Of a DNA stretch of 50,208 nucleotides, positions 9,564 to 18,435 are shown one piece after another. The stretch is from the NCBI GenBank assembly GCA_003331585.1, contig QOPG01000001.1, positions 1-50,208 of the forward strand, read 5' to 3'. Below the pieces are notes generated by a model. It ran no database searches and was not told where the DNA came from. It saw only the letters and a list, made by a program, of their open reading frames with translations. Each line of letters opens with the position of its first letter. Positions within the stretch are counted from its first letter, which is position 1. The DNA is from Gammaproteobacteria bacterium. Lineage in GTDB: Bacteria > Pseudomonadota > Gammaproteobacteria > Steroidobacterales > Woeseiaceae. The translations under genes were made by a program, and so were the position numbers.

Positions 9564-10193
9564 TTACTTTGAGAGTGTCTCAAGTTCCTCTTTTTTCCAT
9601 TCAGGAACCACCACTCCCAGTGAAACAATCATTTTAAAGGCTTCATCAACTTCCATGTCCATCTCTATAACATCCTCTTTTGGGATAATAATGATAAAAC
9701 CGGAGGTGGGATTAGGTGTTGTAGGTACAAACGTGCAAACCACATCTGAACCCGTCTTCTTCTGCACCTCCCCCAAATTCGTTGATGTTTGAAAAGCAAG
9801 ACTGTAGACACCTTTTCTTGGGTATTGTATGAGCAGAACCTTTTTAAAAGATTGCCCTGTATCAGAGAAAACAATATCCGCAAAATTCTTTGCAGCACTA
9901 TAAACAGATCTCACAATCGGTATCTTTTTAAATATTTTTTCCCCAAAATTAACCATAGATTTTCCAACAAAGTTGGCGGCAAAAATACCTGTAACAATCA
10001 ATACCAATAATGTCAGTATTAAGCCTAATCCTGGTAATTTGAATCCTATAACTGCTTCAGGTCTTATTTGAGATGGCAGCAATATCAGAGTTTGATCCAT
10101 CAAAGTGATAAGGAATCGGAATAACAAGACCGTAACCACTATTGGTAACCAAACTAATAAACCAGCAATCAGATATTTTTGTAATTTTTTCAT
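9564..10193 (-). CDS. DUF502 family inner-membrane protein
   Basis: The 209-residue membrane protein has two hydrophobic segments: residues about 8-26 (AGLLVWLPIVVTVLLFRFL) and about 52-72 (LGLILTLLVLIVTGIFAAN). The rest is a soluble domain containing KKIPIVRSVYSAAKNFADI and FVPTTPNPTSGFIIIIPKED, which are hallmarks of DUF502. The molecular function of the family is not known. The ATG overlaps the fmdB stop by four bases (ATGA), and the order fmdB-DUF502-aspS is common in proteobacteria, often with aspS and nudB after it. Here a terminator separates it from aspS. Confidence 0.85.
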   Translation of the reverse strand: MKKLQKYLIAGLLVWLPIVVTVLLFRFLITLMDQTLILLPSQIRPEAVIGFKLPGLGLILTLLVLIVTGIFAANFVGKSMVNFGEKIFKKIPIVRSVYSAAKNFADIVFSDTGQSFKKVLLIQYPRKGVYSLAFQTSTNLGEVQKKTGSDVVCTFVPTTPNPTSGFIIIIPKEDVIEMDMEVDEAFKMIVSLGVVVPEWKKEELETLSK

Positions 10194-10519
10194 TTTGATG
10201 ATTTTGTTTTTTTCGATTCTGTTTTTGGGGAATTTTTCACATTATTATCTTTAACTTTACTGCCACTATCTTCTTTTTTGTTTGAAGTTTTTTTCTTATC
10301 GTTATCGGAGTCACTTTTAACTATATTGCGTTGATTCTCTTTCTTAAAATCAGTTTCATACCAGCCACCACCTTTTAACCTAAAACTTGGCGCTGAAAGC
10401 AATCTTTTTAATTTTGGTTTATGACATTTCGGGCAATCCTTTAAAGGTTCGTCACTCATTTTTTGCAACTCATCTAAATAATGGTTGCAATCCATACATT
10501 CATATTCGTAAATTGGCAC
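10190..10519 (-). CDS. FmdB-type zinc ribbon protein
   Basis: The 109-residue protein opens MPIYEYECMDC, the typical FmdB/CxxC_CXXC_SSSS start, and has four zinc-binding cysteines, C8-x2-C11 and C29-x2-C32. It then has the KRLLSAPSFRLKGGGWYETD segment and ends in about 45 residues of Lys/Ser/Asp/Asn-rich low-complexity sequence that is likely disordered. The role is unknown; some members have been proposed as regulatory proteins. The start is GTG at 10519-10517, chosen because it gives the family N-terminus. It is translationally coupled to the DUF502 gene by ATGA. Confidence 0.85.
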   Translation of the reverse strand: MPIYEYECMDCNHYLDELQKMSDEPLKDCPKCHKPKLKRLLSAPSFRLKGGGWYETDFKKENQRNIVKSDSDNDKKKTSNKKEDSGSKVKDNNVKNSPKTESKKTKSSK

Positions 10520-10587
10520 AATAAACTCCGACTAATCCAAAAATCTCAAAGATTTAATTTTATTCAAATCAAACTGCATAATACTTG

Positions 10588-11325
10588 TTATTTAATATAA
10601 ATAATACTCGCCATCCTGCCGCATTTATTTTCTCTTCTATAGGAAAAGAACAAATCTGCATCTCCCATCGTGCAATATTCACCACCATAAATATTCTTAA
10701 TACCCAGTGAATTGAGCTTTATTCTTGCTAGTGAATAAATATCGGCTTGCCAACGTTTGTTTTTATTTGATTGAAAGCATCCCTTATTTTTTTTATCAAT
10801 ATTAATAAATATTTCTCTTACTTCATTGCCTACTTCAAAGGCGGATTGGGATATCGCTGGGCCCATCCAAGCCATTATTTCCCCAGAATTGCAATTAATT
10901 GAAGAGATGGTTTTTTCTATTACACCGTCTGCCATCCCTCGCCAGCCCGCATGAATTGCTGCGACCATAGTTTGATTTGAATTTGTTAACAAAATTGGTA
11001 GACAGTCAGCGGTCATTACGACACAGACAGTTTTTCGATTATAAGAGATTGAAGCGTCGCCTTCTTGAGTTTCATCTTGTTTTGGCTCAATAATTACATT
11101 AGTTCCATGAATTTGATTAAGCCATAGAGGTTCATTAGGTAAATTAAGATCACATTTTAGTTTTTTGCGATTTTTATCTACTGAACTTGATAAATCACCA
11201 ACGTGTTTTGCCAAATTCAATTGCCCAAATCCAAATTCACTGTATCCGGATAATCGTGTTGTAGAAAATGCAATCACTTTATCTAGGCCAGGCCAGCTTG
11301 CTGGTATTATTTCAATTTTACTCAT
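10588..11325 (-). CDS. pgeF: peptidoglycan editing factor PgeF (YfiH, laccase-domain family)
   Basis: The 245-residue YfiH-family protein was long annotated as a polyphenol oxidase. E. coli PgeF is reported to remove wrongly incorporated amino acids from peptidoglycan precursors. The copper/zinc-site motifs are visible: MTADCLPILL (catalytic Cys) and AAIHAGWRGMADGVIE (His), with LNQIHGTNV upstream and a C-terminal YCTMGDADLFFSYRRE. Its start overlaps the rluD stop by 8 bases, and rluD-pgeF is the conserved order in gammaproteobacteria. The E. coli neighbour clpB is missing and fmdB follows. Several Mur enzymes of the same pathway lie in the dcw cluster. Confidence 0.9.
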   Translation of the reverse strand: MSKIEIIPASWPGLDKVIAFSTTRLSGYSEFGFGQLNLAKHVGDLSSSVDKNRKKLKCDLNLPNEPLWLNQIHGTNVIIEPKQDETQEGDASISYNRKTVCVVMTADCLPILLTNSNQTMVAAIHAGWRGMADGVIEKTISSINCNSGEIMAWMGPAISQSAFEVGNEVREIFINIDKKNKGCFQSNKNKRWQADIYSLARIKLNSLGIKNIYGGEYCTMGDADLFFSYRRENKCGRMASIIYIK

Positions 11326-12271
11326 TATTCATATTATCTTTTTTTAACGCATCTAATAAGTCAATGAAATCAGATGCAATGTCAGTTTTGATAATAATCT
11401 TTTTACTGGTTCTAGGGTGACAAAGCTCGAGTTTAGTTGCACATAGAGCCTGCCTCCTAAAACTTCTAATTTTACTTTCAAGTATTTCTGTACAGCCTGA
11501 TGGAATCTTTAATCTAGCATAAGTTGGATCGCCTAGTAACGCGTTCTTTTTGAAAGCAAAATGCACTCTTATTTGATGGGTTCTTCCGGTTTCTAAATTA
11601 ACTTTTATATGAGTATGTGCTCTAAATCTCTTAATTACCCGATAATTTGTGATTGCACGTTTTCCATCTTCTCTTACTGCCATTTTGGTTCGATTCTTAT
11701 GATGCCTTCCTATGGGTTTATCAATGACTCCACCACCCGTTAGAACCCCGCAACAAATTGCTTCGTATTCTCTGGAAATTTCCCGATTTGATAACTGTTG
11801 AACTAAATGATTATGCGCTTGAATATTTTTAGCAATAATCATTAATCCTGAAGTATCTTTATCTAAGCGATGAATGATTCCTGCCCTAGGAACCTCTCTT
11901 AATTTTGGCCACTGGTGTATTAGGCCATTAAGAAGAGTGCCATTTGGATTTCCTGCTCCTGGATGCACCACCAGGCCTACAGGTTTATTAATTACAATTA
12001 TTTCATCGTCTTCATACTCAATATTAAATTTTATAGATTCTGCTTCATTTTCTACGCTTTCATCGACTATGACATCAATTGAAACTAACTCGCCGCCAGT
12101 AACAAAATCTCTCGGTCGTAATACTTTCCCATCAACCAAAATAAAACCATCAATAATCCAATTTTTTAGTCTACTGCGTGAGAATTCTGGAAAGATATTA
12201 GCCAAAACCACATCCAAGCGCTTACCTGCTTGTTCTTCGGGTATAATCTTTTCTGTATTATAATTAGTCAT
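11318..12271 (-). CDS. rluD: 23S rRNA pseudouridine synthase RluD
   Basis: Makes pseudouridines in helix 69 of 23S rRNA (E. coli positions 1911, 1915 and 1917). An N-terminal S4 RNA-binding domain (GKRLDVVLANIFPEFSRSRL) is followed by the catalytic RluA/RluD domain with HRLDKDTSGLMI, whose Asp is the nucleophile, and ETGRTHQIRVHF. I start at the ATG 12271-12269 (MTNYNTEKIIPEE), which gives 317 residues and the normal length; upstream in-frame codons would add an unconserved stretch reaching the bamD promoter region. It is divergent from bamD, exactly as rluD and bamD are in E. coli. Confidence 0.93.
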   Translation of the reverse strand: MTNYNTEKIIPEEQAGKRLDVVLANIFPEFSRSRLKNWIIDGFILVDGKVLRPRDFVTGGELVSIDVIVDESVENEAESIKFNIEYEDDEIIVINKPVGLVVHPGAGNPNGTLLNGLIHQWPKLREVPRAGIIHRLDKDTSGLMIIAKNIQAHNHLVQQLSNREISREYEAICCGVLTGGGVIDKPIGRHHKNRTKMAVREDGKRAITNYRVIKRFRAHTHIKVNLETGRTHQIRVHFAFKKNALLGDPTYARLKIPSGCTEILESKIRSFRRQALCATKLELCHPRTSKKIIIKTDIASDFIDLLDALKKDNMNNE

Positions 12272-12405
12272 TGTTACCAAAGTGAGTTTCATTATAGAGC
12301 AATGCTTTTGACTTAAATTCACGGTAGTATTAACTTATTCGCTAATAAAACTGAAACAATTATAAATCAGGCTATTAAAATTTTTTCATAATAAATTCAT
12401 TCATC

Positions 12406-13557
12406 ATGATAAAACATTTCAAGTATTTTTCATTCTTATTGGTCATATCTTTTCTAGTGGGCTGTGCGAATAACGAAGAGACAGCAGAAGAAGCCTATAT
12501 AAATGATGTTGTCAGGGCATATGAAACTGCACAAACCGCTGTCACCTCCGGTAACTACCGAAGAGCGATTGGATTATTCGAAAATATCCAATCCAGATTT
12601 CCATTCAGTGATCTATCCACTCAGATTCAACTTGAATTAATGTATGCATATTACAAGAGTGGCGCAAAAGAACAAACGATTGATCAAACCGAAGCATTTA
12701 TAAGAGAGAATCCAACAAGCCCAAATATTGATTACGCGCTCTATATTCAAGCTCTGGCTCACTTCGAAGAAGAGCCAGATATTCTAGAAAAAACATTTAA
12801 TAAAGATATGAATAAAAGACCACCATCTGATGTTGAAACATCATTCTCTATACTCGAGAGATTGGTAACGAGATATCCAGCCAGTGATTATGCTGCAGAT
12901 GCTGAGTTAAGGATGATATATCTAAAAAATAGGTTGGCCGCCTATGAAAATATCGTCGCTGATTATTATATTCGAAGTGGGGCTTATGTTGCCGCATTAA
13001 ATAGGTCAAAAGATGCATTAGAAAAATACAATGGAGTCCCAAGTAATGAGGAATCCCTTCAGATTATGCTCAAAGCATACCAAGCGTTGGGTATGACTGA
13101 TTTAGCAAATGACACGAGAAGTGTACTCATCAATAATTACGGCAGTTCTCAAGAAAGATTCAATAGCTCTCAAGATACATTCATCGGTCCTCAAGAAACA
13201 CTCAATAGCTCTCAAGATACATTCATCGGTGCTCAAGAAAGACTCAATAGCTCTCAAGATGTATTCATAAGTCCTCAAGAAAGACTCAATAGCTCTCAAG
13301 ATACATTCATCGGTCACCAAGAAACACTCAATAGCTCTCAAGATACATTCATCGGTGCTCAAGAAAGACTCAATAGCTCTCAAGATACATTCATCGGTGC
13401 TCAAGAAAGACTCAATAGCTCTCAAGATACATTCATCAGTCCTCAAGAAAGAGAGTTATCAGAAAATAAACAAAATGACCAACCGCAAAAAGAAGCGCCA
13501 AAATTTTGGCAAAGAATCAAAACCCTCTTACCAAAAACACTAAATAGAAATAAATAG
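12406..13557 (+). CDS. bamD: outer membrane assembly lipoprotein BamD with repeat-bearing C-terminal tail
   Basis: BamD is the essential lipoprotein of the BAM complex that inserts beta-barrel proteins into the outer membrane. The signal MIKHFKYFSFLLVISFLVGC has a lipobox with Cys20. Residues about 28-245 are the TPR domain, with ETAQTAVTSGNYRRAIGLFE and RFPFSDLSTQIQLELMYAYY typical of the first repeats. The protein is 383 residues long against roughly 245-280 for most BamD. The excess is a tail of seven 14-residue repeats (residues about 247-350, consensus NSSQDTFIGAQERL) and a final charged segment. It is divergent from rluD and convergent with nadE, which ends 7 bases away. Confidence 0.92.
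   Translation: MIKHFKYFSFLLVISFLVGCANNEETAEEAYINDVVRAYETAQTAVTSGNYRRAIGLFENIQSRFPFSDLSTQIQLELMYAYYKSGAKEQTIDQTEAFIRENPTSPNIDYALYIQALAHFEEEPDILEKTFNKDMNKRPPSDVETSFSILERLVTRYPASDYAADAELRMIYLKNRLAAYENIVADYYIRSGAYVAALNRSKDALEKYNGVPSNEESLQIMLKAYQALGMTDLANDTRSVLINNYGSSQERFNSSQDTFIGPQETLNSSQDTFIGAQERLNSSQDVFISPQERLNSSQDTFIGHQETLNSSQDTFIGAQERLNSSQDTFIGAQERLNSSQDTFISPQERELSENKQNDQPQKEAPKFWQRIKTLLPKTLNRNK
13143..13454 (+). repeat. tandem 42-base coding repeat, about 7.4 copies, within bamD
   Basis: Copies start with CAAT at 13161, 13203, 13245, 13287, 13329, 13371 and 13413, an exact 42-base spacing, with a partial copy before. The unit encodes NSSQDTFIGAQERL with changes at a few residues (A/P/S/H, R/T). 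Copies are nearly identical even at third codon positions, pointing to recent expansion. Each unit is itself two related 21-base halves (SSQDTFI and GAQERLN), so the ancestral unit is seven residues. Since 42 is a multiple of three, copy changes keep the frame. Confidence 0.95.
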
Positions 13558-13563
13558 AAATTA

Positions 13564-15195
13564 TCACTCAGGAAATGTGTACCCAGATGTAATTGGATAA
13601 CGCCAATCCCTTCCAAATGCTCTGTTACTTATTCTAACTCCAGGTGGTGCTTGACGCCTTTTGTATTCGTTTCGCTTTACCATCTCTAGTATTGAGGTTA
13701 CCGTTTCTCTTTCAAATCCTCGCTCAACAATTTCCTCTACAGATAGATCTTCTTCGATAAAAGCCTCTAAAATAGGATCCAATACATCATAAGGAGGAAG
13801 GCTATCACTATCATGCTGATTTTCCCTTAATTCAGCTGAAGGTTCTCTCTCAATAACCCTATTTGGTATGACTTCTGAAATCGTATTTCTATATTTAGCC
13901 AATTTTTTGACCATAGTTTTTGTGCAATCTTTAATAGGTGCAAATCCACCAGCCATATCACCATAGAGAGTTGCATAGCCAACTGCCATTTCACTTTTAT
14001 TCCCAGTTGTAAGTAACATTGATCCAGTTTTATTGGATATAGCCATAAGGAGTAATCCTCTGGCACGAGATTGAATGTTTTCTTCGGTAGAATCTTTTTC
14101 AGAATTCAAGAAAATTGGTTGCAAGAGATCTACTGTTGAATCATAAAGGGAAGATATTGGTAAAATATCGTATTTAATATTTAAAGTATCAGCTTGACAT
14201 TGAGCATCCTCCAGACTCATGGCGCTTGTAAAGAAATAAGGCATCATAACTGCTCTAACTTTATCGCTTCCAATTGCATCGCACGCTATTGAGAGTGTTA
14301 ATGCTGAATCAATACCGCCTGATAAACCCATTACCACACCAGAGAACTTATGTTTTTCAATATAGTCTTTTGTTCCTCTAACGAGAGCTTTATAAACACT
14401 TTCTGCTACACTCAATTTCGAAGAAATATTTGATTTGATAGGAACGCATTCATTATTTATAAGATCAAACTCAAATAGATCCATTGATTCTTCAAAAGAG
14501 GTTGCTCTGTATTTAATTTCTCCATTTTTACTCATGACAAAAGATGCGCCATCAAAAACTAATTCATCTTGCCCTCCAATCATATTTAGATAAACAATTG
14601 GCAAGTCTGTTTGCAACGCTCTTTGTTTGACAATGTTTTCCCTTTTTGATTGTCCATCTTTTTCGTAAGGGGAGCCATTAATGACTATTATGATCTCAGC
14701 TCCCGACTCTTTTGCCTTCATTGCCGCTGATTTATGCCAGATATCCTCGCATATATTGATTCCTATTTTTTTTCCTTTTAGCTCAAAAACAGTCGGTTGT
14801 TCATCTGAAGTAAAATACCTTTTTTCATCAAAGACACTGTAATTTGGTAAAGCTTCCTTTCGATATTTTACAATTTCTTCTTTGTCTCGAAAAACTGCAC
14901 AAGCATTGTATATGGAATCATCACTGTAATCCGGAAAACCAATTAAGGCTGAGATTCCTGCTACTTCATCTTTAATGCTATTAAGGGCATCATTTATTCG
15001 TCTTTTGAAGCCAGAATGAAGCAATAAATCTTCTGGGGGATACCCAGATATCGATAATTCAGGAAAAATTATTAAATCAGCATTATGTTGATTTTTTGCT
15101 TTTTCACATGAATCTATGATGAGCTTTGTATTACCGGAAATATCACCAACTGCTAGATCTAGCTGCGCCAATACAATGGAAATTTTATTTTTCAT
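13564..15195 (-). CDS. nadE: glutamine-dependent NAD+ synthetase
   Basis: Amidates deamido-NAD to NAD+, using glutamine through its own amidase domain. The 543-residue protein has an N-terminal carbon-nitrogen hydrolase domain with the catalytic triad visible as FPELSISGYPPEDLL (Glu), KYRKEALPNY (Lys) and GINICEDIWH (Cys). The C-terminal ATP-pyrophosphatase synthetase domain has the P-loop GLSGGIDSAL and the TTGNKSEMAVGYATLYGDMAGG segment. The end, SNRAFGRDWRYPI, is typical. It starts 16 bases after sucD, suggesting a sucC-sucD-nadE transcript, and it ends 7 bases from the end of convergent bamD without a visible terminator. Confidence 0.95.
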   Translation of the reverse strand: MKNKISIVLAQLDLAVGDISGNTKLIIDSCEKAKNQHNADLIIFPELSISGYPPEDLLLHSGFKRRINDALNSIKDEVAGISALIGFPDYSDDSIYNACAVFRDKEEIVKYRKEALPNYSVFDEKRYFTSDEQPTVFELKGKKIGINICEDIWHKSAAMKAKESGAEIIIVINGSPYEKDGQSKRENIVKQRALQTDLPIVYLNMIGGQDELVFDGASFVMSKNGEIKYRATSFEESMDLFEFDLINNECVPIKSNISSKLSVAESVYKALVRGTKDYIEKHKFSGVVMGLSGGIDSALTLSIACDAIGSDKVRAVMMPYFFTSAMSLEDAQCQADTLNIKYDILPISSLYDSTVDLLQPIFLNSEKDSTEENIQSRARGLLLMAISNKTGSMLLTTGNKSEMAVGYATLYGDMAGGFAPIKDCTKTMVKKLAKYRNTISEVIPNRVIEREPSAELRENQHDSDSLPPYDVLDPILEAFIEEDLSVEEIVERGFERETVTSILEMVKRNEYKRRQAPPGVRISNRAFGRDWRYPITSGYTFPE

Positions 15196-15211
15196 GTTTT
15201 AAAAAAGAATT

Positions 15212-16081
15212 TTAATCAACTAACCTTAAAATTGCTTCCCCAAGTAACGCTGGAGATTTAACAGTAGACACACCTGCCTTATCAAGGGCTTTATATTTTT
15301 CATCAGCTGTTCCCTTTCCTCCAGCAACAATTGCTCCCGCATGCCCCATTCTCTTTCCCTTGGGTGCTGTTACACCTGCAATATAACCTACCACAGGTTT
15401 TGTAACATCGCTTTTTATAAACTCAGCTGCAGCTTCCTCGTCAGTTCCACCTATCTCTCCAACCATAATAATTCCTTCAGTTTCAGGATCGTTTTGAAAT
15501 AACTTTAAACAATCAATGAAACTCATACCTCTCACCGGGTCACCACCAATACCGATACAAGTTGTTTGTCCGAGTCCATTTTTAGTGGTTTGATATACCG
15601 CCTCATAAGTCAGAGTTCCCGAACGTGATATTACTCCAATTTTCCCTTTTTTATGAATAAAGCCTGGCATGATGCCTATCTTACACTCATCAGGCGTTAT
15701 TATTCCCGGGCAATTGGGACCCAACAGACGGCATCCGTTTCCTTTTAAGGCGGCCTTAACTCGCACCATATCATTTATCGGAATACCTTCCGTTATACAT
15801 ACAATAAAGGATATTCCCGCTTCAGCAGCTTCTATTATTGCATCGGCTGAATACGCTGCAGGCACATAAATCATGCTAATTTGAGCGTCAGAATGTATTT
15901 TTGCTTCTTTCACACTATCAAAAACAGGTATTCCTAGATGCTCGGTACCTCCCGACCCCGGCTTAACTCCAGCGAGTACTTGGCTTCCATAATCAATACA
16001 CTGTTTAGTGTGAAACGAACCTTGTTTTCCAGTAATGCCTTGACAAATTATCTTACTGTCTTTGTTAATTAAAATACTCAT
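15212..16081 (-). CDS. sucD: succinyl-CoA synthetase alpha subunit
   Basis: Alpha subunit of the TCA-cycle enzyme that converts succinyl-CoA to succinate with ATP or GTP formation. The 289-residue protein has the CoA-binding Rossmann start ([20 protein letters not shown]), the [20 protein letters not shown] stretch, the NAD/CoA-ligase [13 protein letters not shown]-like region (here [16 protein letters not shown]) and the phosphohistidine loop [15 protein letters not shown]. Its ATG overlaps the sucC stop by four bases (ATGA), the standard coupling for this heterodimer. Confidence 0.97.
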   Translation of the reverse strand: MSILINKDSKIICQGITGKQGSFHTKQCIDYGSQVLAGVKPGSGGTEHLGIPVFDSVKEAKIHSDAQISMIYVPAAYSADAIIEAAEAGISFIVCITEGIPINDMVRVKAALKGNGCRLLGPNCPGIITPDECKIGIMPGFIHKKGKIGVISRSGTLTYEAVYQTTKNGLGQTTCIGIGGDPVRGMSFIDCLKLFQNDPETEGIIMVGEIGGTDEEAAAEFIKSDVTKPVVGYIAGVTAPKGKRMGHAGAIVAGGKGTADEKYKALDKAGVSTVKSPALLGEAILRLVD

Positions 16082-17241
16082 TTTGTAACCGCAGCAACTG
16101 CTTTTTTTGCAGCATCTGTTAAATCAGATGCTGATAATATTTTTAATCCACTTTCTTTGAGTAGAACTCTGCCTTTCTCAACATTCGTACCCTCTAGACG
16201 AACTATAACAGGTACCTTGACATCAATTTCTTTGACCGCCTCAATCACCCCTTCAGCAATTAAATCACATCTCACAATACCACCAAATATATTAACCAAA
16301 ATCGCTTTTACATTTTTATTTGATAATATTAATTTTAGTGCGAATGTTACTTTTTCTGCTGTAGCTCCTCCACCGACATCAAGAAAATTGGCTGGTTCAC
16401 CCCCATGAAGTTTAATCAGATCCATAGTTGCCATAGCTAGTCCGGCACCATTAACCATACATGCAATATCTCCATCCAGAGAAATATAATTAAGACCTTT
16501 TTCAGCCGCATCATTTTCTGATGGATCTTCTTGACTAGAATCTCTTAAGCTCAAAAGACCTGGTTGTCTAAATAGAGCATTTGTATCAATATTAATTTTT
16601 GCATCCAGTGCTAACAATTCTCCTTTTTTTGTTATTATCAGCGGGTTAACTTCAATTAAACTTGCATCCTTATCCAAGAAGAGTTTATACATTTTTTTTG
16701 TAATTTCAGAAAACTCTTTGCCTTGCTTCTTATCAAGTTCTAAACCATGAATTAACTCTCTGGTCTGGAATGGCATTAAACCAAGTGCTGGATTGATTGT
16801 GATCTTCAAAATGCTTTCAGGTTCTTTTTCGGCAACTTCCTCTATATTCATTCCCCCTGCTTTCGATGCAACAAATGAAATCATCTCATTTTCTCGATCC
16901 AAGAGAATGCTTAAGTAAATCTCTTTTTGAATTTCTGAGGCGGATTCAACATAAACTGAATTAACTGGTAGACCGTCAGGTCCTGTTTGATTTGTAACCA
17001 TTTTTCTGCCGAGCATTTCTTTTGAAAATCTCGATACTTCATCGATGGTTTTGGCGACTTTAACTCCTCCTACTTTACCTCTTCCTCCGCTATGAATCTG
17101 TGCTTTTATAACCCACAATTCACCATCTATTTTCTTTGAAACAGACATCGCTTCATCAGTTGACCTAGCGATGTATCCTTGAGGAACAGGAATACCATAC
17201 TCCCTAAATAGTTCTTTTGATTGATATTCATGAAGATTCAT
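16078..17241 (-). CDS. sucC: succinyl-CoA synthetase beta subunit (ADP-forming)
   Basis: Beta subunit carrying the ATP-grasp nucleotide site and the succinate site. The 387-residue protein starts [20 protein letters not shown], as in E. coli, with [19 protein letters not shown] in the grasp domain and the C-terminal [13 protein letters not shown] and [19 protein letters not shown] segments. The sucAB and sdh genes that often precede sucCD are not here. Upstream on the other strand is the pilin remnant, so its promoter should lie in 17242-17410. Confidence 0.97.
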   Translation of the reverse strand: MNLHEYQSKELFREYGIPVPQGYIARSTDEAMSVSKKIDGELWVIKAQIHSGGRGKVGGVKVAKTIDEVSRFSKEMLGRKMVTNQTGPDGLPVNSVYVESASEIQKEIYLSILLDRENEMISFVASKAGGMNIEEVAEKEPESILKITINPALGLMPFQTRELIHGLELDKKQGKEFSEITKKMYKLFLDKDASLIEVNPLIITKKGELLALDAKINIDTNALFRQPGLLSLRDSSQEDPSENDAAEKGLNYISLDGDIACMVNGAGLAMATMDLIKLHGGEPANFLDVGGGATAEKVTFALKLILSNKNVKAILVNIFGGIVRCDLIAEGVIEAVKEIDVKVPVIVRLEGTNVEKGRVLLKESGLKILSASDLTDAAKKAVAAVTK

Positions 17242-17410
17242 TAGTAGTGCACACCCGCGGATATTTAATTGATTTTAGTTTCGTTAAAATGGGAATTCTT
17301 TCATAAGATAGAAATAAATGGAACTGATTACTTGTTATTATTTTCTTGAGCTTGTAAAAAGTTCATATTAAGCTTTTTCCTAATATCAACTAGTCTAATA
17401 AAATTTAATA

Positions 17411-17557
17411 ATGAATAAGAATAATGACGCATTTACATTAATAGAATTTCTGGTAGCTATCGTAATTGCAGTAATTATAATTTCAATAGCAATTCCAGCA
17501 TATCGCGATTATACAAATAGATCGATCGTTACATTCAATCAAATAAAGAGCTCCTGA
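17411..17557 (+). pseudogene. truncated type IV prepilin gene
   Basis: The frame encodes 48 residues: a short leader MNKNNDA, then FTLIEFLVAIVIAVIIIS and IAIPAYRDYTNRS, which is the N-terminal helix of a type IV pilin with Glu5 (FTLIE) intact. The residue before the cleavage point is Ala instead of the nearly invariant Gly. The frame stops at 17555-17557. A second frame (-1 relative) is open from 17521 and encodes NKELLIENLTQLLEAKSK, ending in a TGA (17596-17598) that overlaps the pilD ATG as ATGA. This suggests a shortened pilin gene broken by a frameshift. Even restored it would be only about 62 residues, far below a working pilin. Confidence 0.7.
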
Positions 17558-17594
17558 TTGAAAATTTAACTCAATTATTGGAGGCAAAATCAAA

Positions 17595-18410
17595 ATGATA
17601 ATTTTCGATGCTTTATTTATCATTATGATTGGTCTAATTCTTGGAAGTTTTCTTAATGTCATTATCTACCGTATGCCGATAATGCTGGAGAAAAAAAGAT
17701 CATTTATTAATGATTTCAATTTACTTGTTCCCCGCTCGCATTGCAGAAATTGCAAAAAAACAATAAAAATTTATCAAAATATCCCGGTATTTAGTTATCT
17801 TTTTTTAAAAGGAAAATGTTCGAATTGCAATCATATAATCAGTGTGCAATATCCTTTTATCGAATTATTGACCTCAATTTATACAGTGCATGCTTTTCTT
17901 TATTTCAATTTTAGTCCAGAACTATTTGCAATTTTAATTTTCATATATGCGCTTATAGTAATAAGTGTTATTGATTTTAATCATAAGATTATCCCTGACT
18001 CCCTCTCATTAATTTTGTTAATTTCAGGCCTCATATATAGTTTCATTTTCTCATCGCAAAGTGTAACGAGTTTTTTTATTGAGCCTGTCGATAGTATAAG
18101 TGGTATTTTTATGGGTTATTGTCTCCTCTTTATAATCTACAAAATCCATTTCACTCTTACTGGAAAAGAAGGTCTTGGTTTTGGCGATATTAAACTTTTA
18201 GCAGCATTAGGGGCTTGGATTGGTTGGAAATTAATTCCATTAGTACTATTTTTAGCGGCAGTCTTTGGTTTGATATATGCTTTATCAATAATGTTTATCA
18301 AAAAAATTAATATAAATGAATCAATTCCTTTTGGGCCATTTTTGGCGTTATCAGCATGGGTAACATTATTTTATAATACAAAAATACTTGAAATTGTTAC
18401 TTTTTTCTAA
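17595..18410 (+). CDS. pilD: type IV prepilin leader peptidase / N-methyltransferase PilD
   Basis: Inner-membrane aspartyl protease that cleaves prepilins before Phe1 and methylates the new N-terminus. The 271-residue protein has the N-terminal motif GLILGSFLNVIIYRMP, a cytoplasmic zinc-type cysteine set (HCRNC near residue 53 and CSNC near 76) and both catalytic aspartates (VISVIDFNHKIIPD and GLGFGDIKLLAALG). It has about eight hydrophobic segments. A GGAGG site at 17580-17584 lies 10 bases before the ATG. It precedes coaE and zapD as in other gammaproteobacteria, but pilB and pilC, normally just upstream, are missing; only the pilin remnant remains. Confidence 0.93.
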   Translation: MIIFDALFIIMIGLILGSFLNVIIYRMPIMLEKKRSFINDFNLLVPRSHCRNCKKTIKIYQNIPVFSYLFLKGKCSNCNHIISVQYPFIELLTSIYTVHAFLYFNFSPELFAILIFIYALIVISVIDFNHKIIPDSLSLILLISGLIYSFIFSSQSVTSFFIEPVDSISGIFMGYCLLFIIYKIHFTLTGKEGLGFGDIKLLAALGAWIGWKLIPLVLFLAAVFGLIYALSIMFIKKININESIPFGPFLALSAWVTLFYNTKILEIVTFF

Positions 18411-18435
18411 TGATTGAGATTGAAAGGAATAATAT

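Noticed and set aside
13102-13446. Long open frame on the minus strand across the bamD repeat (repeating DECILRAIESFL)
   Set aside because: It is produced by the 42-base period, a multiple of three, which keeps every frame open. The plus strand encodes BamD in frame through the whole array.
13143-13454. Regular spaced repeats considered as a CRISPR array
   Set aside because: The repeats are directly adjacent with no unique spacers, lie within an open reading frame, and have a period that is a multiple of three.
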